From Candidatus Binataceae bacterium (GTDB lineage Bacteria > Desulfobacterota > Binatia > Binatales > Binataceae): a DNA stretch of 63,998 nt. The number at the start of each line of letters is the position of its first letter. The first letter of the stretch is position 1. Below are positions 8,285 to 19,393 of this stretch, one piece after another. The notes beneath the pieces were generated by a model that did no database searches, was not told the origin of the DNA, and saw only the letters and a list, made by a program, of their open reading frames with translations. Where the stretch lies: NCBI GenBank assembly GCA_030041155.1, contig JASHOJ010000180.1, positions 1 through 63,998 on the forward strand, read 5' to 3'. The position numbers were made by a program, and so were the translations under genes.

Positions 8285-9802
8285 CTAATTTTCGCCGCCG
8301 ATTGCCGACAGAGTGATCGCGTCGGCGGCGATAGCGGGAACGTAATAGGCCTCGGGCGCGCCCCACACGATCGCGGGTTTCGGCTGCGAGGCGACGGCGA
8401 TCGGAGAATCCAAAATCTGGCGGATGTTCGCGTTGATTCGCAGGCTGTTCGGCGCCAGCGGCTCTGAGAGCTGCCCGTCGCGAATCACGTACGAGTCGCC
8501 GCTTACGGTGCAGGTAAAGTCGCCGGCACGCTGCCCGTTTATCGGATAGGTGTACCAGACGCGGCCGATATAGATTCCGTCGCCGACCATCCGCACTAGT
8601 TCGCGCTCCGAAAGTCCGCCGTGGGCGCGCATGATCACGTTGGTTCCCGCGCTGCCTGGACTCGAATCGAAGCGGCGTCCACCGCCCTCGCCGAGCCGGT
8701 AGGCGTTGAGCGGAGGAAAATGAACGGCGGCGCCTTTGGGACCGAGCTTCTCCGCACGATTTTCGTCCTGTTCGAGGCGATGGGAGTCGTAGCAGGTGGA
8801 GAGCAGGCCGGTTAGCTTGCCGTCCGCGATCAGCGTCGTGCGCCTGGCGGGCAGGCCTTCGCAAGTGATGCGCCGATGAACCGCGCCGGCGCCGACTCCG
8901 GGATCGTCCACGATCGAGATCCGCTCATCCATCACGCGCTCGCCGAACATCCCATGATACGCCGAGCTTGCGGCATGAAACGCGCCGGTGGTCAGCGACC
9001 CCATCACCATGTAGTTGAGGATTTCGGCGATTGGTTGCGGTCCAAGGACCACGCGGTACTTGCCCGAGGGCGGGCGCGCGCCGCTGCGCAGCGAGAAGGC
9101 ACGTCGCACCGCCATCCGTCCGCCCTCATGCGCCGCGCGGCGCATCTCGGCAATCGTCGCGCCCATCGCGCTGGCGGTGCCCTTGGCGTCGAGCGATTCG
9201 ATAAGCGCGGTCACGGAGGCGCTGAAATGCGCGCTCTCGTCGGAGCGGACGGTGGGGAAATGGGATGTCGCGATCGCGATTCGGTCGTGAACGATCGAGA
9301 TGTCGCCGCCGATCACGAGTCCCTTATCCGGCTGCCGGCCGGCGGTGTTTTTGCGAAACATCGCGAGCGCGCCGTCAAGAATTCTCCACGCGCATCGCGC
9401 CAGCTCCGGGTCGCGGGCGCGGGCAAGATCGTGTGCGCCGCTGGCGGAGGGAAGCCGGGCGCGATCGAACGGAAAGCCGGGAAAATGCGGATCGACAACC
9501 GTGGCGCGGCGCGCGGACGCAAGCGCGTTGCGGAGCGCAGCCATCGAGAAGTCGCCGGCCTCGTAGGCGGTGCCAATCGCGTGCGGATCGCTTTTCATCT
9601 CGATTCGCACCTGAAAGCCGTCAGCCTGAAGCGCCTTTACTTCCTCGACTCCGCGGCAGGGGATTTCGGAAGTGTAGCCAAGCCGGGCGATGCGATGGAC
9701 GGAGGAGGAACTATAGATTTCAAACGCGCCGATATCGCGCTCGCGCGCGAGCATCCGCATCGCAAGGATGCAGAAATTTTTGAGTTCGGCGGCGCTGCGC
9801 AT
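8285..9802 (-). CDS. TldE/PmbA-type metallopeptidase subunit
   Basis: A 505-residue member of the TldD/PmbA family, lying directly downstream of tldD. In the known TldD-TldE heterodimer this subunit lacks the zinc site and helps thread unfolded peptides into the TldD active site. Here too no HExxxH motif is visible. The C-terminal half (GTNVIMRAHGG, YPINGQRAGDFTCTVSGDSYVI) matches the family core. Two tandem ATG codons (9805 and 9802) overlap the tldD stop codon, with GGAGG just upstream, so the two genes are translationally coupled. The ATG at 9802 has the better spacing. Confidence 0.85.
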   Translation of the reverse strand: MRSAAELKNFCILAMRMLARERDIGAFEIYSSSSVHRIARLGYTSEIPCRGVEEVKALQADGFQVRIEMKSDPHAIGTAYEAGDFSMAALRNALASARRATVVDPHFPGFPFDRARLPSASGAHDLARARDPELARCAWRILDGALAMFRKNTAGRQPDKGLVIGGDISIVHDRIAIATSHFPTVRSDESAHFSASVTALIESLDAKGTASAMGATIAEMRRAAHEGGRMAVRRAFSLRSGARPPSGKYRVVLGPQPIAEILNYMVMGSLTTGAFHAASSAYHGMFGERVMDERISIVDDPGVGAGAVHRRITCEGLPARRTTLIADGKLTGLLSTCYDSHRLEQDENRAEKLGPKGAAVHFPPLNAYRLGEGGGRRFDSSPGSAGTNVIMRAHGGLSERELVRMVGDGIYIGRVWYTYPINGQRAGDFTCTVSGDSYVIRDGQLSEPLAPNSLRINANIRQILDSPIAVASQPKPAIVWGAPEAYYVPAIAADAITLSAIGGEN

Positions 9803-11379
9803 CATCCGCCTCCGAGCCGCGCGCGCGAGCGCAGGGTCGGACCGCCGTTGGACATCCGCTTCACCTGCATCGGCTGGCCCTTGCCGCAATTCGGAATCGC
9901 GATGAGCCGCAGGTCATTGCCGACCGCATCGACGTTGCTGAAAAAGCTTTTCGAGTCCGCGATCACGCTGCCAGCGCGATAAAGACGGCCAAGCCGCCCA
10001 TGATCGATTTCGTAGACGCGGCGCGCCGAGATGCGAAAGTTCTCACGCGATTCTGCGATCGATGGAATCGAATGTCCGCACACGTAATATCCGCGCTCGA
10101 CCTCGGCGATTATCTTGTCGGGCGAAGTTTCGCCGGGCAGGAAAAACGTGTTCGACATCCTGACCAGCGGCACATGCCATCCTTCGCTCGCACGCGCCGA
10201 TCCGTTGGGATCGACGCCGAGCGCCGCCGCGGTAGCGCGCGAATTGAGGAAGCCGGCAAAGCGGCCGCGGTCCAGGTGCATCACGCGGCGCCCGGGGGTT
10301 CCCTCGTGGTCGTAGCGGTAATGGCCGTAGCCGTCGAGGGTGGGATCGGAGCACGCGGAGAGAATCGGGGACCCTACCATTTTTCCGAGTTCGTTGTCGG
10401 CAAGCGAGCGCAGAAACCAGCTTCGCCCCGCGTACGCGGCTTCGAGCTTGAGCGCACGGTCAGCTTCGCTTGGATGGCCGACGACCTCGTGCGCGACCAG
10501 CGCGTTGAAATGCGGATCGGTGACGACGATCACAGGACCGTCGGGCGGAGCGAGCGCGGGCGCCGCGGCAAGCATCCGCGCTTCGTTGGCGAGCGCTTCG
10601 CAGAACGCACCGAGGCTGGGATTCGGCATCAGCTCGCCGCGCCATCCCTCTTCCAGACACTCGACGCCGCGCTGCTGGCCGATCGTGTCGTAGCTTTCCT
10701 GATGGCCCTCGGCGGTCTGGGCGACGACGTACGAATCGCCTTGCGAAAACGCGAACGCCTGTGTGATCGCAGTGCCGCCGCTGTTGATGAACAGCTCGCG
10801 CCTAAGCTCAGTCATCGCGGAGACTGCATTGAATGCGATCTCGCTGCCAAGGCCCGCGACCTTGCGCGATGCATCGAGCGAAAGACGCTTGAGCAAATCG
10901 GTCGCGGTGGCCCGCGGGTCGCGCTGATATACGGCGTCCACATCCTCGCGAACCGGCGGTATCGCGGCGGGCGGCTGCGTCTCGAAGGAGCGAGCCGCGG
11001 CGCCGAGCGACTTCAGCATCGCGCCTTTCTCGCGGGCGCTGGCGCGCGCCTGCCGGTAAGCCTCATCGAAGCCGTCGCGCAGCGCGGCGGCGAGCTTTTT
11101 CGGCTGGCGCGCGAGCGCGCCCACTTCCGCGCCGGTGTAGCCGTAACCGGCTGCGCCCGAGCGATCGAGCACGCGGACGCCGACGCATAACGCGGCGCTT
11201 TCGCTCTCGATACTGGAGCGCGGCTCGCCATTGGTGGCGGTCCCCGAGCGATGAGCAACGGCCTCGAAGCGCAAGTCGGCATATGCGGCGCCGCGATGAC
11301 TCCGGATTGCGCGGCGGAGCATCTGCTCGCCGTCGGACTTGAGCCGTTCGACCGCGTCAAAGATGTCGCCGCGTGGCAT
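9802..11379 (-). CDS. tldD: TldD-type zinc metallopeptidase subunit
   Basis: A 525-residue TldD-family protein. The zinc-binding and catalytic motif HEVVGHPSEAD is visible at about residue 315, matching the family HExxxH...E(A)D signature. TldD-TldE degrades or matures small unfolded peptides, for example CcdA antitoxin and microcin B17 or other modified peptides in known cases. No candidate peptide precursor or modification enzyme is nearby, so the substrate is open. The gene overlaps tldE by a few bases and lies 21 bases after the stop of the CoA-transferase gene, with which it may form an operon (CoA-transferase, tldD, tldE). Confidence 0.88.
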   Translation of the reverse strand: MPRGDIFDAVERLKSDGEQMLRRAIRSHRGAAYADLRFEAVAHRSGTATNGEPRSSIESESAALCVGVRVLDRSGAAGYGYTGAEVGALARQPKKLAAALRDGFDEAYRQARASAREKGAMLKSLGAAARSFETQPPAAIPPVREDVDAVYQRDPRATATDLLKRLSLDASRKVAGLGSEIAFNAVSAMTELRRELFINSGGTAITQAFAFSQGDSYVVAQTAEGHQESYDTIGQQRGVECLEEGWRGELMPNPSLGAFCEALANEARMLAAAPALAPPDGPVIVVTDPHFNALVAHEVVGHPSEADRALKLEAAYAGRSWFLRSLADNELGKMVGSPILSACSDPTLDGYGHYRYDHEGTPGRRVMHLDRGRFAGFLNSRATAAALGVDPNGSARASEGWHVPLVRMSNTFFLPGETSPDKIIAEVERGYYVCGHSIPSIAESRENFRISARRVYEIDHGRLGRLYRAGSVIADSKSFFSNVDAVGNDLRLIAIPNCGKGQPMQVKRMSNGGPTLRSRARLGGG

Positions 11380-11400
11380 CGAAAAAATATCGGGTTTCGG

Positions 11401-12594
11401 TCAGATAATTCCGTCGTGCTGGAGCGACTCCAGCTTCGCGGCATCGAAATTCAACAGCTCGCGATAAACCTCGGCGTTATGCTCTCCGAGCAGCGGCGAA
11501 GGCTTCACTTCGACCGGCGAATCCGAAAGCCGCACCGCACATCCGGGCATCGTGAAGTCGCCACGCGCCGGATGCTTGACGGTGACAATCATGCCGCGCT
11601 CGCGCAGATGCGGATCGTTCAGGAGCTCGACGCTATCGAGAACCTTGCCGCAGGGCACGCCTGCCGCACCGAGCGTTTCCATCACTTCATGCTTGGACCG
11701 CTGCATCGTCCATTCGGCGATAATCGCGGCAAGCGTGTCGAGATTTTTGGATCGCGATCTGGCGTCCTTGAATCGCTCATCGGTGATCAATTCGGGATGT
11801 CCGATCGTCTTGCACAGGCTCTGCCACATCTCAGGCGTGGTGCAGAAGATGTAGCAGTAATCGTTGTCGCCGCCGGGCGCGCACTTGAACACGTCGCCGG
11901 GAGCGCCCAGACGATTGCCATGGCGGCCCGCCGGCTTGCCGTTGCTGTACATTCCCATGATGGCTACGCGGCAGAAATTCAGCACTGCCTCCTGCATCGC
12001 GATCTCGACTTTCTGCCCGCGTCCGGTGCGTTCGCGTTGAATATAGGCGGCCAGGATTCCGATCGCGGCGTGCATCCCAGTGCCGGTGTCGCCGATCGTC
12101 GGGCCGGGCTTGAGCGGCGGCGAGCCGGGAAATCCGGTGACCGAAAACGCGCCGCCCGCGGCCTGCGCGATCATATCGAAACTCTTGTAGGCGCTGTATG
12201 GTCCGGTCGTCCCGAAGCCCTTGATGGTCAGATAGATTAGCCGCGGATTGATTTCGCGCAGCTTGTCGTAGGCGAGATCGAGGCTTTCCAGGGTTCCGAG
12301 CGAATAATTCTCGGTCAGGATATCCACTTTTTTTACGAGGTCGAGAAAGATCGCGCGGCCCTCCTCGCTTTTGAGATTCAGCGTGATGCCGCGTTTGTTG
12401 GCGTTGAGCAACATGAAGTAATACGAGTCGACACCTGGCTTGTCGGTCAGCGACCATCGCCCCTGCTCGCCCATCTTAGGCGGCTCGACCTTGATCACGT
12501 CGGCGCCCAGCCACGCCAGCATCTCGGTGCACGAAGTTCCCGCCTCGAACTGGGTAAGATCGAGTACCTTGACGCCTGCCAGTGCCTTCTCCAT
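11401..12594 (-). CDS. CaiB/BaiF family (class III) CoA-transferase
   Basis: A 397-residue class III CoA-transferase. The N-terminus (LAGVKVLDLTQFEAGTSC), the ADVIKVEPP strand and the GDTGTGMHAA segment carrying the catalytic Asp match the family. The Asp forms an acyl-aspartyl anhydride and exchanges CoA between carboxylic acids. The donor and acceptor acids are not inferable. ATG 12594 is chosen because GGGAGAA lies about ten bases upstream and the conserved family sequence begins immediately. The open frame further upstream overlaps the divergent MoxR gene and has no family similarity. Confidence 0.9.
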   Translation of the reverse strand: MEKALAGVKVLDLTQFEAGTSCTEMLAWLGADVIKVEPPKMGEQGRWSLTDKPGVDSYYFMLLNANKRGITLNLKSEEGRAIFLDLVKKVDILTENYSLGTLESLDLAYDKLREINPRLIYLTIKGFGTTGPYSAYKSFDMIAQAAGGAFSVTGFPGSPPLKPGPTIGDTGTGMHAAIGILAAYIQRERTGRGQKVEIAMQEAVLNFCRVAIMGMYSNGKPAGRHGNRLGAPGDVFKCAPGGDNDYCYIFCTTPEMWQSLCKTIGHPELITDERFKDARSRSKNLDTLAAIIAEWTMQRSKHEVMETLGAAGVPCGKVLDSVELLNDPHLRERGMIVTVKHPARGDFTMPGCAVRLSDSPVEVKPSPLLGEHNAEVYRELLNFDAAKLESLQHDGII

Positions 12595-12785
12595 CACCGG
12601 TTCTCCCTGCGCATCATCGACGATACGCCGCGACCTGTCTCTTTCGTATGTAGCGCCGGGAATAGATGCTCGGCAAGCGCGCAATCGCGGCATCGGCATG
12701 CCCGATCGGGCGCCAAGCGTTTGGTTAAGCGGGCGGGTCTGATAAATTTTGACTGAAGAGATTTGAGGTAGCCGCCGCGCCCGCG

Positions 12786-13919
12786 ATGATCGAGTCAGCC
12801 ACTGCCCATCTTGCCGCAATTCGCGAGGAATTGAATCGAACGTTCTTCGAGCGCGCCGACCTAATCGATGGGGCGCTGGTCGCGATGCTGTCGCATAATC
12901 ATGTGCTGCTGATCGGACCGCCGGGAAGCGCGAAATCGATGCTGGCGGAGGATCTGTGCACGCGAGTGGACGGCGCCAATTACTTCCAGTGGCTGCTCAC
13001 GCGATTCAGCACACCTGAGGAAATTTTCGGCGCGGTAAGCCTGAAGGGCCTGGAGCAGGACGACTATCGGCGAGTGATTTCGGGCAAGCTGCCGGAGGCG
13101 CATATCGCGTTTCTGGACGAGATTTTCAAGGCCAATTCGTCGATCTTGAACGCGCTGTTGACACTTATCAACGAGCGCGTGTTTCGCAACGGGCGCGAGC
13201 GGCTGAACGTACCGCTAATCACGATGTTTGGCGCGTCGAACGAGCTGCCCGACGAGGAAGAACTGCTCGCGCTCTACGATCGCTTCATGCTGCGATTCAT
13301 GACCGACTATATCGTCGAGGATTTTCGGTTTCTGAAGATGCTCGAAGGCGGCGGTGCGGCGGCGCGCACCACTATCAGCTTTTCCGAACTCGACGAGCTG
13401 CGCGTCGCGGCCGAGCGCGCGGCGGTTCCCGGCGCTATCCTGCGCGCGCTGGCGGAGCTGCGCCGAACGCTCGCGCGCGAGCAGATAATCGTCTCGGATC
13501 GGCGATGGAAGAACTCGATCGGCGTGATGCGGGCTCATGCGCTGGTGCTCGGACACGCGGCGGTGAGCGAGGACGATTTGATGTTCCTCGAACACGTGCT
13601 GTGGAAGGATCCCGAGGAGCGTCCGAAGGTGCGCGAGACGCTGAGACATCTGGTTCGCGGGTTCGAGGAAGAAGCGCGCGAACTTGTCATCCAGACTCAG
13701 GAATTGCGCGACTACGCATCGCGCGACTGGGAGAGCGAAGAGTTGAGCCAGCGGGCGCTCGCCGAGGCTCACGCGAAAATCGCAAGCATCCTGCTCAAAT
13801 TCGACAAGCTGATAAGCGATGCCGCCGATGCCGGCCGCGCCGTCGCGGATGCGGCTTCGATGCGCGCGCAAGTGCAGCAGATCCAGGCGGAGATGCTAAG
13901 GCGGTCGATTCACACCTAA
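12786..13919 (+). CDS. MoxR/RavA-type AAA+ ATPase
   Basis: A 377-residue AAA+ protein with Walker A GPPGSAKSML (about residues 39-48), Walker B AFLDEIFKANSS and the sensor region TMFGASNELPDEEEL. The lid follows, then a charged helical C-terminus of roughly 100 residues that may form a coiled coil. MoxR ATPases act as chaperones for metalloenzyme or envelope maturation, usually with a von Willebrand A-domain partner such as ViaA. No such partner lies beside it; the next gene is recO, four bases downstream. RavA of Escherichia coli is longer, so this may be a reduced member. Divergent from the CoA-transferase gene. Confidence 0.85.
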   Translation: MIESATAHLAAIREELNRTFFERADLIDGALVAMLSHNHVLLIGPPGSAKSMLAEDLCTRVDGANYFQWLLTRFSTPEEIFGAVSLKGLEQDDYRRVISGKLPEAHIAFLDEIFKANSSILNALLTLINERVFRNGRERLNVPLITMFGASNELPDEEELLALYDRFMLRFMTDYIVEDFRFLKMLEGGGAAARTTISFSELDELRVAAERAAVPGAILRALAELRRTLAREQIIVSDRRWKNSIGVMRAHALVLGHAAVSEDDLMFLEHVLWKDPEERPKVRETLRHLVRGFEEEARELVIQTQELRDYASRDWESEELSQRALAEAHAKIASILLKFDKLISDAADAGRAVADAASMRAQVQQIQAEMLRRSIHT

Positions 13920-13923
13920 GGGT

Positions 13924-14691
<768 letters not shown>

Positions 14692-14699
14692 CGGCCGCA

Positions 14700-15812
14700 T
14701 CAGATCGCGGCGACGACCGTGCCCATCGCGCGCGTGTCATAACCGCACAGCGCGGCGACCTCACGCGCGAAGTGCCCGGAGTTGAGCGCCTCAAGCATCA
14801 CCTGCACGGCGGAAGTCTCCATATCGGATGCGCCGATCGCTAGGTCGTAACGCTCTTCACGAATTGGGATGAATCCAAGCCCGTAGGCGTCAGCGGCGAC
14901 TTTCAGCGTCACGCCCATGTCCGCCAGCCCACCCGCAATCGCCGCGCTGACCTCCAGGTGTCCGCTGGCTTCGCGGCGATAGCCGGCAATCCGGTCGCGA
15001 CTGAGCTTAAGGCGCGAGAGCGCGTCGTCGAGAGCGATGCGCGCGCCCGAGCCTGGTTCGCGATTTACGATTTTGACCTGACGCCGCGCCATATCTTCAA
15101 AGCCGCGGATGTTGAGGGGATTGTGCGCCGCCACGGCGATACCGATCTCCCATCTGGCGAAACTAATCACCGTCGCGTGATGGCTGCCGAGCGCGCGCCG
15201 AACCGCTGCTACATTGTAATCGCCGCTCTTGGTATCGCACAGATGCACTCCCGCCGCGTGGACGCGGCCCTGGGCCAACGCCGCGAGCGCGCGTTCACTG
15301 CCGCTTGTGACCGGCGCAACCCGGGCTGGAGCGTGATGGCGGGTAATCCAATCGGAGAGGAGAACCACGGAGGGATCGCATCCTGCGATGAGCAAAGTCG
15401 CGTCGATCTCTGCCGGCGAACGATACGAGGCCACCTGCGCGCGCCGAGCGCGCGCGCTTTCCACCATCCCGGCGGCGATTGCGAGACGATGCTCGGCCGG
15501 AGGAATCGGCACCGCGACCAGCTTGCCTCGAACGCGCGCCAGCGCGACATGGGTGCCGATGCCGGCGTGCTGCGCATCTTCGGCAGTTATCCGCGCGCTT
15601 ACAAGATTTTCCGAGCTTTCGCCGAACAGGTCTTCAACCGTCCGCCCGAGCACCCGCGCGAGCTTGAGCGCCACGCTGACACCCGGCTGATAACCGCCCG
15701 ATTCGATTGCGCCAAGCGCCTGGCGCGAGATACCCGCGCGGCGCGCGAGATCGCTTTGCGAGAGCCCCTGCGCGATTCGAGCAGTTCTCAGGAGGTTTCT
15801 GATCTCCGCCAT
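14700..15812 (-). CDS. XRE-type transcriptional regulator with C-terminal periplasmic-binding-protein-like sensor domain
   Basis: A 370-residue protein. Residues 1-60 form an XRE/Cro helix-turn-helix (LLRTARIAQGLSQSDLARRAG, ISRQALGAIESG). From about residue 115 comes a PBP-superfamily domain of the PF12727 type, with the signature segments TSGSERALAALAQGRVHAAGVHL and NREPGSGARIALDDAL. This domain architecture is known from molybdate- or tungstate-associated regulators, where the domain senses the oxyanion. It is divergent from a barrel gene and a molybdate/tungstate-type binding protein, supporting a role in their control. An in-frame GTG at 15848 would add 12 residues. Confidence 0.82.
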   Translation of the reverse strand: MAEIRNLLRTARIAQGLSQSDLARRAGISRQALGAIESGGYQPGVSVALKLARVLGRTVEDLFGESSENLVSARITAEDAQHAGIGTHVALARVRGKLVAVPIPPAEHRLAIAAGMVESARARRAQVASYRSPAEIDATLLIAGCDPSVVLLSDWITRHHAPARVAPVTSGSERALAALAQGRVHAAGVHLCDTKSGDYNVAAVRRALGSHHATVISFARWEIGIAVAAHNPLNIRGFEDMARRQVKIVNREPGSGARIALDDALSRLKLSRDRIAGYRREASGHLEVSAAIAGGLADMGVTLKVAADAYGLGFIPIREERYDLAIGASDMETSAVQVMLEALNSGHFAREVAALCGYDTRAMGTVVAAI

Positions 15813-15822
15813 TATACTTGCC

Positions 15823-15837
15823 TTATCGCCATGATAA
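15823..15837. promoter_or_regulatory. Inverted repeat TTATC-N5-GATAA in divergent promoter region
   Basis: TTATC (15823-15827) and GATAA (15833-15837) flank GCCAT. A related half, ATGATAACGCCATTA, follows at about 15858. The site lies between the starts of the XRE regulator and the divergent barrel gene, the usual place for an autoregulatory operator. Function is inferred from position. Confidence 0.4.
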
Positions 15838-15857
15838 ATGGCATACACCGCCTACCT

Positions 15858-16856
15858 ATGATAACGCCATTAGCGCTTCGCTTCACGGTGATTCTCCTCT
15901 TCTTTATTGCGCTTTCCGCAATGCCGCCGGGACTTACCGCCGCTCGCGCGGATTCCTCCTCGCCCAATCCCGCTGCATCATCGCCGGCTGCATCGACGCC
16001 GCCTCCGCCCGCTTCCTCCTCGTCGGCGGCTGCCGCGGCATCAGCGGCACCGCCTCCGGCCCCGAAATCGTTCGGCGACAGCCTGACGGCAGCGGTCCAG
16101 GGCTTCGTCACGGACTGGCTCGCGATGGTCACGCGGACGCAGAACGAGCAGCCGCACTGGATTACGCCGCTGGTGACGGTCACGCCACGGCTCGAACAAG
16201 AGCTTCGCTACGATCAGCTCTGGGAATCGGAGAAAAACGGCGTCGCGCTTAATAATTTCGGCGGAAGCAAGGGACTGGAACTCATTCCGGAGGAGAATGT
16301 CGAAACGATTATCGGTATTCCCGGCTTCCTGGATCGCAATATCCCGCGCAACACCGACGGATTCGCCGACTGGCCGTTTCTCATCAAGTATCGGATCGCC
16401 GCCGCCAACGAGCAAAACGGCAACTATATCGTAACCGCGTTCATGGGCTTCAGCGCCCCGACCGGCTCGAGCGAAAACGGCAATGGCCACGGCATCTTCA
16501 CTCCCACGATCGCGTTCGGAAAAGGTTTCGGCGACTTCGATTTTCAATCCACTGCGGGCGTCGCATTGCCGAGCGGCGGGCTGGATCGGCTCGGTCTACC
16601 GCTCGCATGGAATACGGCGTTCCAATACCACCTCTGGAAATACTTCTGGCCCGAGTTCGAAACCAATTTCACCTGGCAGACCTACGGACAGGACAACGGG
16701 CATAAGACGCTTTACCTGACGCCCGGCTTAGTGATCGGCCGAATACCGATTCATGATCGAGTCGGACTCACGTTCGGAGCGGGATATCAGGTCGCCGTAA
16801 CAGAATATCGAACCTACAACCACGCCGTAATCGTCTCGGCGCGAATTCCGTTCTGA
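15858..16856 (+). CDS. Predicted outer-membrane beta-barrel protein
   Basis: A 332-residue protein. Residues 1-31 are a signal peptide (MITPLALRFTVILLFFIALSA..., ending near AARA). A low-complexity Ala/Ser/Pro linker of about 45 residues follows. From about residue 90 there are repeated amphipathic strands (YIVTAFMGFSAPTGSS, GDFDFQSTAGVALPSG, GLTFGAGYQVAVTEY), and the protein ends in Phe. It resembles the broad transporter-like barrel families but none could be named. It is followed two bases later by a periplasmic binding protein gene, suggesting the two work together. A second ATG lies at 15831; the one at 15858 best fits the signal peptide. Confidence 0.72.
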   Translation: MITPLALRFTVILLFFIALSAMPPGLTAARADSSSPNPAASSPAASTPPPPASSSSAAAAASAAPPPAPKSFGDSLTAAVQGFVTDWLAMVTRTQNEQPHWITPLVTVTPRLEQELRYDQLWESEKNGVALNNFGGSKGLELIPEENVETIIGIPGFLDRNIPRNTDGFADWPFLIKYRIAAANEQNGNYIVTAFMGFSAPTGSSENGNGHGIFTPTIAFGKGFGDFDFQSTAGVALPSGGLDRLGLPLAWNTAFQYHLWKYFWPEFETNFTWQTYGQDNGHKTLYLTPGLVIGRIPIHDRVGLTFGAGYQVAVTEYRTYNHAVIVSARIPF

Positions 16857-16858
16857 CG

Positions 16859-17847
16859 ATGAAGAAATTCAGAATCGCACGCGCCACGCTCGGCTTGTTG
16901 TTCCTGGCCATGTTAGTCCCGGCGATAACGCTGGCGCCGGTGGCGGATGCACAATCCGCGAGCAAGACGCCGCCGCTTACGATTTTCGCCGCCGACAGCC
17001 TGACCGGTTATATCGCTACACTCGCAAAGGCCTTCAAAACCGCGCATCCGAATGTGGAGGTGCACAGCGAAACCAGTGGCAGCCTGGATGCGATCCGAAA
17101 AATTAGCGATCTTCATCTGCCGTGCGACCTCATGATTTCCGCGGACTGGCGACTGCTCAAAGAACCGAATGCGGGAATCGACCGGTGGTCGGTAGCGTTT
17201 GCAGGCAACTCAATCGGACTGTTGTACAGATCGCAGTCGCGCGACGCGGATCAAATCAACGCGAGCAACTGGTGGCGCATACTCATGCAGCCGCAGGTGC
17301 GCTTTGGCCATTCAGATCCGACTCGCGATCCGGCGGGTTACTGGACGCTGGTCGTGTGGCAGCTAGCCGCGCGATATTACAAACAGCCAGATTTGGCGGC
17401 GCGACTGGCGGCGCGATGCCCCCGCGCGAACATACGCCCCCACAACATCTATCTGATCGCGCTGCTGCAAAGCGGCGAGCTGGATTATTACTTCGGCTAT
17501 GCTTCGGATGCGCGGCTCGGGAAGCTAAAGTTTCTGGCCTTGCCGCGGCAGATTAACTTAAGCGACGCAACCCTTGCGCGGGAGTATGCGCAGGCAAGCG
17601 TTCAGGTCGGAACCGGCGCGCATCGCACAACGATCACCGGCGCGCCCATCGCCTATGCGGCAACGATGACCTCGGCGCCGCCGAATCGCGCCGCAGCGAT
17701 CGAATTCCTGAAGCTGATGCTGAGCGCGCAGGGTCACGACGCGGCGCGCGCGGCGGGCCTCATCGCTTACACCCCGGCGCTCGCGTCAGATCCGGATCAC
17801 AAGATGCCGCGAGAGTTGCAAGCGCTTACCAAGCCGGCGCCTGACGA

Positions 17848-17851
<4 letters not shown>
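16859..17851 (+). CDS. Periplasmic molybdate/tungstate-type substrate-binding protein (WtpA/ModA-like), orphan
   Basis: A 330-residue protein with a signal peptide (residues 1 to about 32, ending VADAQS). The mature start is LTIFAADSLTGYIATLAKAFKTAHPNVEV, followed by ETSGSLDAIRKISDLHLPCDLMISAD. This is the typical WtpA/ModA opening, where the Ser after AADS and the Ser in SGS contact the oxyanion. The later segment GHSDPTRDPAGYWTL also fits. Such proteins normally feed a ModB/ModC-type ABC transporter, but no permease or ATPase gene is near. It forms an operon with the preceding barrel gene (two-base gap). Its stop overlaps the 3' end of the convergent phosphatase gene by four bases. Confidence 0.8.
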
Positions 17852-18456
<605 letters not shown>

Positions 18457-18548
18457 TTTTTCCGTTTGCCCCGAATTTCCCTTGTATAACAGATAGTCAT
18501 CCGATGTCATCGCTCGGATAGGGCCGCGCAGAGCATCCGGCGGCGACT

Positions 18549-19328
18549 TCATGCCGGTCCGCTGCTGGTCGGAGGAAGAGCGGGTTTGATAAGAGCGCGG
18601 AACGCTTCGAGCAGATCAATCGGAATCGGGAAGATTGTAACCGAATTGTGGTCGGTCGCAATCTCTTTGAGGGTCTGCAAATAACGTAGCTGAAGCGTTA
18701 TTGGGCTCTTGCCCATGATATCCGCGGCCTCTGCAAGCCGCTCCGCTGCCTGATATTCCCCTTCTGCCGCGATGACCTTTGCGCGGCGCTCCCGCTCCGC
18801 CTCAGCCTGCGCCGCGATCGCCCGCTGCATGTCCTGCGGCAGGTCGATGTTCTTCAGTTCCACCAGCGTAACCTTGATTCCCCATGGCTCGGTCTGCGAA
18901 TCCACGATGTTCTGGATCTGGGCGTTGAGCTTGTCACGCTGGCCGAGCAATTCGTCAAGTTCCGTTTGACCGCCGACCGATCGCAGCGTGGTCTGAGCAA
19001 GCTGCATCGTGGCAAACAAATAATTGGCGACCTCCGTCACGGCCCGAGACGGATTAAGGACGCGGAAATACAGGACCGCGCTGACCTTGACCGATACGTT
19101 GTCCTTGGTGATCACGTCCTGCGGTGGAATATCGAGGGTCACCGTGCGCAGATCGATCCGCACGCTGCGTTCAAGAATCGGCACGATGAAAATCACACCC
19201 GGGCCCCGGTACGGAGTGAGGCGTCCCAGGCGAAAGACCACTGCGCGCTCGTATTCGTTGAGCACCTTGAGCCCGCTCAGCAGCACAACCACGATAATGA
19301 ACACCACCACGCCAACGCCAATCGCCAT
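18549..19328 (-). CDS. Slipin (stomatin/SPFH-domain membrane protein)
   Basis: A 259-residue SPFH protein. One N-terminal membrane helix (residues 1-22) is followed by the stomatin signature [21 protein letters not shown]. The SPFH core then leads to a charged alanine/glutamate helix ([26 protein letters not shown]) that oligomerises in this family. Slipins form ring-like membrane microdomain scaffolds and pair with NfeD-type proteases. The gene for that partner lies directly upstream, 65 bases away. ATG 19328 is preceded by GAGGAGAG at correct spacing. Confidence 0.9.
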   Translation of the reverse strand: MAIGVGVVVFIIVVVLLSGLKVLNEYERAVVFRLGRLTPYRGPGVIFIVPILERSVRIDLRTVTLDIPPQDVITKDNVSVKVSAVLYFRVLNPSRAVTEVANYLFATMQLAQTTLRSVGGQTELDELLGQRDKLNAQIQNIVDSQTEPWGIKVTLVELKNIDLPQDMQRAIAAQAEAERERRAKVIAAEGEYQAAERLAEAADIMGKSPITLQLRYLQTLKEIATDHNSVTIFPIPIDLLEAFRALIKPALPPTSSGPA

Positions 19329-19393
19329 AGGCAACTCTCCTCGTCATTGCGCCGCGCCGAGAGAAGGTAGCCGCGAATCCCGCGGCCTTTAGC

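Noticed and set aside
14958..15857. Extended reading frame upstream of the barrel gene
   Set aside because: It is antisense to the XRE regulator; the signal peptide marks the real start at 15858.
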